Below, one piece after another: positions 32,887 to 42,436 of a stretch of 64,000 bases of DNA. A model generated the notes under the pieces. It worked only from the letters and a program-made list of their open reading frames with translations, was not told the DNA's origin and did no database searches. A program made the translations under genes and the position numbers. Source of the stretch: Bathynomus jamesi (taxonomy: Eukaryota; Arthropoda; Malacostraca; Isopoda; Cirolanidae); the NCBI GenBank assembly GCA_023014485.1, contig JAJOZX010005536.1, forward strand, positions 89,501-153,500. The letters are read 5' to 3'. Position 1 is the stretch's first letter, and each line of letters starts with the position of its first letter.

Positions 32887-33730
32887 GTTGGTCCGCACGC
32901 AGTTGCTAGATTGCTTCGGGCGTCCCAACATTGGCCCCAAGCTTGGTGTCATCAGCGAATTTGGCGATATCATTTATGTAAATGATAAACAGTGGCCCCA
33001 AAACGGAACCCTCAGGAACTCCGCTCGTGACCGAAGCCCAACCCGAGCTAGCCCCTTTAATTACAACCCTCTGCCGCCTATTCTTCAACCAGTTTCTAAT
33101 CCAGCAACCTACTTCCCCATCGATACCCAGCGCGCGAACTTTGGTCATTAGCCGGCGGTGAGGTACCTTATCCAATGCTTTCTCAAAGTCGAGATAAAGT
33201 ATATCAATCGCCCTATTCTTATCGTACTCATTCCACATGACGTGGAAAAACACAAGCAGGTTGGTGAGACACGACCTATGCTGTCTAAACCCATGTTGGG
33301 AGTCCCCAAGCAGCTTGGAGGAATCCAAATGGTCAACGATCCTATCCGCTATTATCCCCTCTAATAATTTATCTACAACCGAAGTGAGACTAATGGGGCG
33401 ATAGTTCCCTGGACTTTCGTGATCCCCTTTCTTAAAGATAGGGGTCATGTTGGATTCCCTCCAGTCACCAGGCACCTGGCCCGTCTCCAACGATTTGTTG
33501 AAGACTGTAGCCAGGTGGGGAACCACCTGGTCGCGCATTTCCCGCAAGACTCTGGGGAGGAACTGGTCTAGCCAAGGAGCCTTGAACGCGTTCATTTTGT
33601 CTATTCTATCGGTAACGTCTGTCGCGGTACACCGAACACTATCCAAGCGAGCACTATCGTACCTGACGCCTGGCTCGGGGATGACGCGGGTGTCCTCCCT
33701 GGTGAACACTGCCGCAAAGTACTCATTCAG

Positions 33731-33733
<3 letters not shown>
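32887..33733 (-). mobile_element. CR1-like LINE, RT fragment
   Basis: A single minus-strand frame (33733-32906, 275 residues) covers RT blocks: FKAPWLDQFLPRVL, the GNYRPISLTSVVDKLLE core, LLGDSQHGFRQHRSC, motif A YLDFEKALDKVPH, and SGVPEGSVLGPLF. Motif C follows as KFADDTKLG, reached after a small in-frame loss between YINDI and KFADD. The style matches CR1/L2-type elements. Both ends are truncated, the 5' end against the (AT)n at 33731. There is no stop in the segment. Confidence 0.75.

Positions 33734-33798
<65 letters not shown>
33731..33798. repeat. (AT)n microsatellite
   Basis: Uninterrupted AT array at the 5' truncation point of the CR1-like fragment. Confidence 0.95.
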
Positions 33799-33802
<4 letters not shown>

Positions 33803-33939
33803 CCGACTTTAGTTGGCACCCATAAATTTCAAACTCAGACTACTCACAGAGAAAAATTAGCAAGAAAAGCAAGAAGACTCTCCCCTCTTCCTCATCCACC
33901 TCCCCCGCTCACGGTGGCAGGTTTGGAAATAAGAGAGAA

Positions 33940-34560
33940 CACATTCAGCAATTTGCAGGAAGAAAAAGTTGCCGATATCAAGATTGCTTTTAAATAGATA
34001 TTGAACAGATTTTAACAAATACTGACGGAGGAACTGAAAACGATTTCAGGAGGAGGTCTATTCCAATAACTGACAATTTTGTACGTGAAGAAACTATTGC
34101 AATATTTGTATTAGATTGTTTCGGTTCCAATTTACAACAGTTACTTCGAGCCGGTTAAGTTTAAAAAGTATAGACTAGTCGACGTTGTCGATCCTATTCA
34201 GAAGTTTAAAATCCTAAATGAGTTCGCCCTTAGCGGACGCTTTTCCAAGGAATACAGATAAGATGAGCGAGTCTACGATCGTATGATTTGTGACGGACGG
34301 CCGAGATTAGTTTCGTCCCTCTGGCTTGAATATTTTCAAGCCTTTGTACAAGTTTTTCAAAGATGGAGACCATAAGTGTATAGCGTAATCGAGGTGGGGC
34401 TTGACCAACGCGTTGTGGAGAGGAATAATAATCTTTACTTCGGTACGAGAACTACCTCTTAATATAACTTAGTATCTTACTGCATTTCTTTTCAACATCG
34501 ACGCAATGTTTTGAAAAAAACTTGCGGTCACTACTTATAAAAAAACCAAGTTCGAGAAAT
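33940..34560 (-). mobile_element. CR1-like LINE 3'-end fragment
   Basis: Minus-strand reading from about 34560 gives a thumb/tail region in broken frames: GFFISSDRKFFSKHCV, KKCSKIL, then LVQRLENIQARGTKLISAV and YDRRLAHLICIPWKS. This is the usual 3' part of CR1-like RT proteins (hydrophobic head, QARATKLI, RL..L.L). Several stops. It is separate from the RT fragment at 32887-33733 because the order on the minus strand is wrong for one element. Confidence 0.6.
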
Positions 34561-34599
34561 GTGCGAATACAATTACACAATACATCGTATAAAATATTT

Positions 34600-34807
34600 G
34601 GATCACCTGAAGATCAGGGCCCCCAGCCTTCGTTAGTTAGCCTTTTAAGGCTAACTAACGAAAATATCACGACTTAACCTAACCAATCGTCAAGAGTGTA
34701 CAGTTGATCTACCGATTAGTTAGGTCAAGTCGTGATATTTTCGTTAGTTAGCCTTATAAGGCTAGGCTAACTAACAAAGGCTGGGGGCCCTGATCTTCAG
34801 GTGATCC
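34600..34807. mobile_element. fold-back MITE, GG..CC ends, 8-bp TSD (copy A)
   Basis: It begins GGATCACCTGAAGATCAGGG and ends with the inverse CCCTGATCTTCAGGTGATCC. AAATATTT lies on both sides (34592-34599 and 34808-34815). The arms pair along most of the element and include TTCGTTAGTTAGCC and CACGACTTAACC. No coding sequence. Confidence 0.85.
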
Positions 34808-34815
34808 AAATATTT

Positions 34816-35554
34816 TTACAGTGATCAGTGATGAAAGTCCTCTAAATATAATTTAAAATAAAATTTTGGACATATTTACCTTGCCCATTTAATTGTTATA
34901 TAGAGAAAAAGATGCTAACCCGAGACTTTCGCTTCAAAGTTGAATTTAATAAAATAAAAATTTAATTTCATTAAAGAACTTTAATTCACTCAGCCATGTG
35001 CAATTCATGTTTAATATTTTGAAGTTGTTAAATATTGTATGATTAATATATTTTTATATAATTTATTGTAAAAGTGCCGTTTACCAAGTACTCTTTTGCG
35101 AAGTGGACGTTCGACTTTACTTATGAAGTTATGATAATAAGAGTTATATTGTAAATAAGCGTATAAACGGAAATAGTATTTTGGAAATATAAATTTTGTA
35201 ATTCAGAAAGTTATATATTGCTGAAAAGTTTCAGGAGTTAAAGAACGAAATTTTTTAAAACGAATTCGCTTCTAAATTTGAAGATAATGCAGTTAAAAAT
35301 ATTAATTTGGATGTGCAAAAAATTCTTACTGTAATTAGCAAAAAGGTTTAGAGTGCTGGGGATAATTTAAAGGGAATTGAGGTTAATAGTTCTTAGAATT
35401 CCGTTGGTAAATTAAACAGTCGTATTACACTAGTTCAGGATAACGTACAAAAAAATGACACGAAGGTAGCTAAACTTGCCGATGAACTACAATCGAATAG
35501 AAATAACTCGACCAATCATAAGTTACTTTGGTTAGAATGGTGCTAAGCCTAAGG
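34816..35554. other. degraded sequence, possibly old retroelement gag-like
   Basis: The last 300 bases give a plus-strand reading rich in K, N, E and L (KLNSRITLVQDNVQKND) that could be a coiled coil of a retroelement gag. Stops are present. The Transib-like insertion interrupts this sequence, which seems to continue at 37615. Too weak to call. Confidence 0.25.
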
Positions 35555-35559
35555 CGTCG

Positions 35560-37609
35560 CACAGTGCCACAAATGATTGGGTTAAAAAACGGCCAAAATT
35601 ATTTTTTTCAATTGTACTTAGTTTTATGTAGTTGAAATGTTTAATTATGATTTATTTTAATAAAAAATTATGTTTAGTACCTTTTGTATATATGTAATGG
35701 TGACATATTGAGTGATTTTTCTATAAATAATAATAATATTCCAAATCAATAGGTTATGACTTATGACCTACTGTAGTTTCTCAAATTACTAAAAATATAC
35801 TAAACAGATAATTGTTAATTAGGCCTATGTTTTGCAGATTTTGTCAAATGACATACTAAAATAAGTATGGTTTCATTTTAATCACTATACACATCTATTG
35901 TTTAAAACATTATTTGATAACCTGCCACGATATCAGAAGGGGTAAATAAAAAACATCGTAATACCTCTTAAAGTTTATGAAATTAATTCCCCCAAAATAA
36001 GTGTGACAACTGATATGAAAAAAAGTGTAGTGTAAACAAAATTACAAAAACTTCATATTTAGAACATATCTTCCTCATCAGAACTAATATTTAAATTCTC
36101 TAATATTTCACTCTCTTTTAAAAGTGAACGTGCCTCTTCTGACATCTCTCTCAATTTGGGGTTTCTATTCTTTTTTCGAACTGTACTAATGACTGGATCG
36201 CTTGCTACTAAAAGATAATGAATTTGATCTTGCATAGTATTCAGTCGAGATGTTTTTCTGGAATGATGGAGCCGAACATTTCTTATTACTTTATGTAGAC
36301 ATTCTTGGCATTCTTCTGAATAAGAACCAATTGGATATAGATGATTTTTCATCACCAAACCTCCATGTAGAAGTACTTTGTGTACTGAAGCAGGAATTTA
36401 TACCATGGATATAAATTTACAATAGTCGTAGCAGCTTTTCGACAATAAGATTCAAATTTTGCAATGTCAACTTGGTTTTGACAAACTGAGAACCTGCAAG
36501 ATACAATAGAGCATATCAATTACTTTCTTGTTCACACCTGTGATTTCGGAAAATATCTGCATTTTGGAAAGCTCTTCTTGCTGTGTTTCCATCATTTGTG
36601 TTTCCAGCCCCTGCTTTCGGATGATCCACCAGTAAATGAAGTCGTTTTCTGAAATCCCACTTGATCTGTTTTTTTCTGGCTTGCACACTTCTTTTCCTCT
36701 TCAGTTCTAGCCATCCATTTTTTAGTTTCTAATTTATATCCAATATGTAAGATAAATTCAAAAAATCTAATCTAGCAATGCAATATTGAGAGACCATATT
36801 CAACAGCATCAGTATTAATTATTTCTTTTTTCAAGAGAAAATCAGTCATTCATTTGGGATGGTTTTGCTAAACATAAATTACATGACTGTGTTGAAGTAG
36901 TATCTGTAATTGCATTGATAGCCTTTCCATCAAGCATAGTTAGAGATAACTCGTATTTCATGGCAATTTCAACTTCAGTATTTTCTCCTACTCTAACTTT
37001 ATGAGTGGTATAACTGGGAATCACGCATCACTCTTCTTGCAGACTTAGTTAGTTAATACATGAAAAACATGTTCTAACACGCAAAGTCGCAAATAGTCGC
37101 TAAAACGTTTTGTTTCTTTGATTTACTTAAAGGTTGCATTAATGTTTAACACAAAAATTACATTCCCCAAAATCCCCCATTTTTTGTTTTGCTAATTTTA
37201 CACATTTTCTAGATAACAATTTAATCTGTAATCTATGATATTGCCATAGTTTTTTTAATTAATGCTATCTTTTTAGTTTTCAATAAAAAAATATGCATGA
37301 AAATGTTCTAAACTGTTTATTCTTTCAATAGAACTAAGCAGAACATGAAACTACAGACAATTTTTTGTGATATAGTAACTTCAAGTAAGTTGTTAGAACA
37401 AACATATTTTGTCCCCTTCCAAGATATTTTAAGACAATGTATATTATTTCGTAGATTTTTCTTGCCTTAATGTAAGAGAATAAAATTTCAAATACTTAAA
37501 TCAGTAAGTAGAAGTGTTTTATTTTGACGTGGAAATGGTTTTAATAGAATTTACTTAAATTTGTTATTTTTGGTTTTTGGCCGTTTTTTAACCCATTTGT
37601 GGCACTGTG
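35560..37609 (-). mobile_element. Transib-like element with CACAGTG ends and 5-bp TSD
   Basis: The left end CACAGTGCCACAAATG (35560) and the right end (inverse of CACAGTGCCACAAATG, to 37609) continue as GGGTTAAAAAACGGCC on both sides, with four extra bases in the left arm. CGTCG is duplicated on both sides (35555-35559 and 37610-37614). The CACAGTG start is identical to the V(D)J signal heptamer, and a GC-rich 5-bp TSD is typical of Transib. Only remnants of the transposase remain. Confidence 0.85.
36059..37024 (-). pseudogene. Transib/RAG1-like transposase, C-terminal part, broken
   Basis: Readable minus-strand blocks, in order: KYELSLTMLDGKAINAI with a nearby CNLC zinc-knuckle pair (about 36960-36860); FSEITGVNKKVIDMLYCIL (about 36560-36490); KFESYCRKAATTIVNLYPWY (about 36460-36400); and YPIGSYSEECQECL followed by RLHHSRKTSR and ASDPVIS (about 36340-36170). 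The SEE.QE segment is where I would place the catalytic E (E962 of RAG1), and LDGK is a second-D candidate; this mapping is from memory of the family. The N-terminal third is missing, and several frameshifts and stops separate the blocks. Confidence 0.65.
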
Positions 37610-37614
37610 CGTCG

Positions 37615-38325
37615 TCGAGTTTTTAGTCGGATTATCAAAATCCATTTCGTCTATTAGAAACTATAGATGATGAAAATGAAGCTGTTTTGACAGTGTGATC
37701 CATTGTTCGGCATATGGATAGTGAATTTCGTGTTAGAAAAAGAGTAAAACGTAAGTAAAGTCGTTTTACTAGCCGCTAAAATAGATAGAACTGAACAGGA
37801 AGTAGAGAGTTTTAAGTTAGATATTGCAAATCCGCTTTTAATGGTATCAAGTTGGAGGAAACTATTTGTACAATTTTTATAGTTAGCTAAATATCGAAAT
37901 TTGATTAAATCTTTCAAAGGTAAGTCGAATAACATCCTTAATTTCTGGGAATTTATGAAAGTAACATTGTTAAGTATAACAATTTACTTCAATACTAAAT
38001 TAGAAGCGATGTGCGTCTTTGAAGGGGTGGAATTCGTGAACTTTTCGTCAAATTTTAATTCGGATGATTGAAAGTAGCAATGCGCGACTGGGAGATTGAT
38101 TGAGAAAACAGCAAGATTGGCGTAAAGCGTTAAGTAACAAGAAACAGTCGTTTCTTGTTTGGGAAATTCAACTTGTCGGCCTCAGGGAACGAATTACATT
38201 TTAATTTTTATTTTCTTAATATCTTCTGAACATTTTCGGCAGTCATACCAAATGCCCATCCAAATCAACCAATCAATCTATGAATAATGAGTGAACAAGT
38301 CATTCATTCATTCATTTTAGGAGTT
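37615..38325. other. no supported gene; SINE-tail-like segment at its end
   Basis: AT-rich degraded sequence. At about 38195-38270 a segment (TTTTCGGCAGTCATACCAAA, TGCCCATCCAAATC) matches 49775-49810 downstream of the composite SINE, so it is probably a repeat tail. Confidence 0.4.
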
Positions 38326-38331
38326 AGAATT

Positions 38332-38556
38332 CAGTGGTCTCAAACTGGGATACGGCGTACCCCCGCCCCAGGGGTACACTTGGGAATCTTAGGGGGTAAC
38401 GCGAAGGGGTCCTGAAAATATTTTAATTTTATATACGATTAACAAACGGCCACAAGTCACGGTCGTAAAGAAAGTAAAAATCCTCTCTCGAAAATCCAGA
38501 AAATCCTGTGAAATAATTCAAGGGGTACGAAAGAAAAAAAAGTTTGAGAACCGCTG
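38332..38556. mobile_element. hAT MITE (CAGTGGTCTCAAACT ends)
   Basis: The left end CAGTGGTCTCAAACT and the right end AGTTTGAGAACCGCTG form an imperfect inverted repeat. Flanks TTAGAATT and AGTTAGAT share TTAGA but are not an exact TSD. No coding sequence. Confidence 0.6.
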
Positions 38557-39171
38557 AGTTAGATCAATCAATGGCCGCGCCAGTTTCTGACCTTCCTGAA
38601 TTATTGGTGTAAACTTGAAGACAACAGCTAGGAAGTGGATATATGAACCCCATCGTATCTAATTGATTGAAACTGGATTATATAAACAATACTTCTCGAC
38701 TGCATACCCCATATCGTGTCTACTTTTTTATGTATAAAAAACATTTTCCCCTATGTTTTTACATCTTCAAAACGTGGGAAAAAATTCTAAAGGTAAGAAT
38801 ACCCCTACAGCTGTCAATACTGATACCAAGTACACAAATAGGCTCTGTTGCGTTGAACTTTGGTGTAGGCTGACGCAGAATCAGGCTTACTTAGCTTGCA
38901 AAATGTGGACTTAGGGTTTTACTTATAGTTTCACAGTTTCGGCTTAAATAACTCTAACACCTTTTTCACACAAAAAAACACTAATTAAAATATCGACTTA
39001 GGATTTGTTGGCCCAAAACGTACTTTAATACTGTAAAATGAGGATGGTATAGTTTTCTCTGCTCTTGTTTACTGTATACTAAAAAAAATTATGTTTAACA
39101 GTAATGGACTTGTACTGAATAGTGTGTGGCTGTGTAGTAGTTTACGCGTAGCCTTTAAAAGCTGCTGTATA
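38557..39171. other. no supported gene
   Basis: AT-rich sequence within the intergenic or intronic space between Gr exons 1b and 1c. Nothing recognised. Confidence 0.4.
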
Positions 39172-39328
39172 TGTTACAGCAAGATGATGAAACTAATGAT
39201 TTCACTCGGGGGCTTCAAGGTTACGTTAGTAATTTCCTTAAGTCCCTGAATGAAACAGTCATTACGTGAAATTACCGACCATTTCAGGGATTTCATGAAA
39301 TCACTAGTTTCACAATCTTACTGTGACA
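39172..39328. mobile_element. short TIR element (TGTTACAGCAAGAT ends)
   Basis: The left TGTTACAGCAAGATGATGAA and the inverse of the right end (TGTCACAGTAAGATTGTGAA) match over about 33 bases with some changes. The terminal TGTTACAG is shared with the element at 3391-3660. The TSD is unclear. Confidence 0.5.
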
Positions 39329-40334
39329 TATATAAACTACATTTTGTTAATGGCTAATAGCTGTAAATTCATTACGATAATTGTATTTCAGTGTACGATC
39401 TTTTAAGGGTCTGTAATGTTTAAGACTCAGGTCATATTTTGTTGAAAATAAAAGTATTTCTGGGGACATCCAAGCAAGATGCTATTTTTAAAGTTATAAA
39501 TATTTTCATGAACAGAAGGATGGATATTTAAATTCAAAGTGAATAAAAAATAATTGTGGGTTGTCATGGATATCCAAATGCACCTTACTGAAGCAACTCC
39601 ACTAACATAAACGATCATAATATTTATCCAGAACCGGTAAATTTACCAAGAAATTCAGGATCCACGCAATCCAGAGAGAATTATTATTGTAATATTTTTA
39701 TTTGCACAGCAGTCCTAAGTCGAAAACGTCAACGGTGTGGTTTGCATGGTTTGGAGTGTTTTGCATTTTGAGTGGTTCCGCTAGTTTCTAACTACAAATT
39801 GTGAAAAGGCGCGTGTATTTGCTCTTACCTTCATATTCCACATGCTGGGAGACGTTTAACATCGCAAACTCCAAAGGCCTGAAAATAATAATAAAAAATA
39901 AATTTCAAAATTGGTTTGACAAATTACTGATGATCTTTTGAAAGAACAACACGCAATTCTAAACCCAAATACCAATTAGTTTTAAACAATGAGACTCTTT
40001 TAAAGTCTTTTCTTAAACAATTCACTAACATTTATTTTTGTAAATTGATTTTGGCGCGTACCTCTGAGTTAGGTAATGCCGCATTGCGAGTAATAAACAA
40101 AAAAGTGGACTAATACTTCAGCAGTGTATTTCTTAAAGAGACAAAAATATATACGAGTATTCTCATCCCTGCACTTTCGTTGTTATACAAATATAAATTG
40201 AGGAAACTAACGACATTGTTATAGATTCCTTTGTGCGCATTCAAAACATCGTAACTGTGAATAGTTAGTTATCTTGCAAACGCGAGAAATTACAGTGTTA
40301 ATTTAAAGCTAACGATCCATGTTATTGATTCCCA
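39329..40334. other. no supported gene
   Basis: AT-rich sequence upstream of Gr exon 1c. Nothing recognised. Confidence 0.4.
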
Positions 40335-40406
40335 CCACAATTCAATTCAAATAAGACGTCAATAAATATGCCACAATTCAATTCAAATAAGACGTCAATA
40401 AATATG
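40335..40406. repeat. two tandem copies of a 36-bp unit
   Basis: A unit beginning CCACAATTCAATTCAAATAA and containing GACGTC (a CRE-like palindrome half) occurs twice, exactly and head to tail, about 200 bases upstream of the Gr exon 1c promoter. Confidence 0.9.
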
Positions 40407-40543
40407 CCAAAATAGGTGACATGATGTGATAAATGAAACTTCTCTAAACTATTATAATTATAGTTTTTACAATTCCCATAAGTACTTTTCCCAGTTGACT
40501 GGTTCATATTCAGTATTACAAAAGATATATAATCGAAATACTC

Positions 40544-40580
40544 TATAAAAGTCCGGACAAGACGCTAAACATCTCAGTTG
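40544..40580 (+). promoter_or_regulatory. core promoter of Gr exon 1c
   Basis: TATAAAAG (40544) precedes TCAGTTGCC (T40574, A40576) by 32 bases, the optimal TATA-to-initiator distance. ATG follows 25 bases after the initiator A. This is the best of the three conserved Gr promoters. Confidence 0.65.
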
Positions 40581-40600
40581 CCATTTGGTTTCAAAGAAAA

Positions 40601-41554
40601 ATGAAAGTGTTTTTATTTGTTCTTAGGCTTGTCGGCGCTTTTCCTTATGGCGAAATAAGAAAAGGAAGGATTGACGCAAGTGACAACGCTTGCTATCCCA
40701 GAAGTCTGAAAAAATGTCGAATTAGGTTCCAGAAGAAGTATTATTTGATGGTGTGGCGTTGGATCGTCAAGTTCAGTATTGTCGCAGGATGCCTTTTCTG
40801 TTTAATCTTTAAGTTTACAAACACGCTCTCATGGGCAGATGACGCAGTAAGTTTTAAAACTATCCGAATAGCAACGAATGTCGAAGATTATTCGGATATT
40901 TGCACAAATTTTATGACATTACTATATGGTATAAATAACTATAAAAACCTGTTGAAACTTATGAAACAACTCATTCTTCTGATAGACGAAGAGGAAATTA
41001 AAAGAATTTGGCAGAAGCACCCAAGAATTGTTCTTTTATTAGTGTATTTGCTGTCCATTTTTATGGCATTCGCCGTAAACCTAACAAGATTTACGAGTAC
41101 TTTAAATTTTCAAATTCTGAACGAGATTGTGTTCTTAATCATGCAATCAGCATCTGCAATGGCATTCCTCTTCTTTTACATCTACTGCTGCGACGCCGTA
41201 ACCGTTCATTATCGCGCAATCAATAACCACGTTGAGGAACAGTTTAAAAGGTCTCGTCATCGTAGAACAGCTTCCGCACAAGGACCAAAGAGGGAAATGA
41301 TTTTGTACTACAGATTCACTGAAATTAAGATTTTAAAGTTACACAAAACTCATTTTCTTATAAATGACTATTTTGGGTTTCCAATTCTTTTGTTTATGGG
41401 AAACACAATTCTTTCCTTAGTTATAACTCTGTTTTTTCTTTCCTTTTATAAACTCTTATCATTTGAACTTCTATTTGTGATTGCGTGTTTCTTCTTCATC
41501 AGCACCATCCCCTTGATGGCCATTACTAATGCAGTGACGGATCTTCAGAATGAG
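40601..41554 (+). CDS. gustatory receptor-like 7TM protein, long exon 1c (best-supported gene model)
   Basis: This exon encodes 318 residues, from MKVFLFVLRLVGAFPY to DLQNE, of a Gr-family chemoreceptor. The exon contains the N-terminal cytoplasmic segment, six hydrophobic segments, INDYFGFPILLFMGN at TM5 and ISTIPLMAITNAVTDLQNE at TM6. The donor GAG|GTTAGA is phase 0; after it the sequence diverges from exons 1a and 1b, as expected for an intron. The frame runs on to 41650 without support. It joins in frame to exon 2 at 46541, about 5 kb downstream, giving LQNE-VKRICMTL, the normal Gr sequence between TM6 and TM7. A LINE and inverted repeats fill that intron. It is more diverged than exons 1a and 1b are from each other. 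Confidence 0.8.
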
Positions 41555-41831
41555 GTTAGAATTATTCTAAAACTACAGTTCCTTCAGAATAATGTATATT
41601 TGCGAACGAGAAAAGAAATTTATGAAGGGAGGTCAACAAACGGGCGCTGAAACCTTTTGAAAGAGGAACAACAGACCGACGGAACAAATTCTCGAGACTG
41701 AAATTTTTCTCGAATGCAAAATCCTCTGACGAAAGCGTTTGGATCCGCACAATCAAAGAGGACCAAACATAAAATGATACGATATGATCTAATTTAACCT
41801 AGCCTTAACTAATCTAATCTAACCTAACCTA

Positions 41832-42029
41832 CAGGGTTCTCAAGTCAAAAAAATAAATATCAGAACCTCCAAAAATAAGAATTCCGTCCCAAATAAGAAT
41901 ATTCATAATATATCGTTAACATTTTATTCCGATAGCCAAATGAAATGAAAAATTAAGAACAAATAAAAATAAAGATTTGAGGCCAAAAATAAGAACAACT
42001 CTTAGAAATAAGGACGCTTGAGAACCCTG
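41832..42029. mobile_element. hAT MITE (CAGGGTTCTCAAG ends)
   Basis: Ends CAGGGTTCTCAAG and CTTGAGAACCCTG are exact inverses. The 8-base flanks CTAACCTA and GTAACCTA match at seven positions. It lies in the Gr intron after exon 1c. Confidence 0.8.
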
Positions 42030-42436
42030 GTAACCTAAGCGCATGCATTTACAGAGACTCTTGTTAGAAATTCTTTAGACAGGAAAAACCGAATAAATTA
42101 TTTCTCTAAAACATTTCGAGTAAAATTCTAGTCTAGTTTTTTCTGTCATTTAAAAGTAAACCAAACTGTAAATGAGCGGGTGACATTTTTTACTCTTACT
42201 TCACTTCTTAAATAAATCTTTGGGACGAACTTTTTTTTTATTTTGCTTGCGCGCGTTTGCAATCGACACATTCACCGCTTCTCGATCTTCATGAAGGAAA
42301 TAAATGCACGAAATGAAGTGATTGAATGGGGATATTTCAAATTCTGCTAATTTTCACTGCCACGCGAGTCAAAGTATAAAGATTTCATGTGTTTAGGGGA
42401 CTATTCTAAAGTAACCAACTGATATAACTTGTTAAC

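Noticed and set aside
37654..37935. Minus-strand 93-residue open frame
   Set aside because: No family resemblance; the plus strand looks like degraded retroelement sequence and composition is low-complexity.
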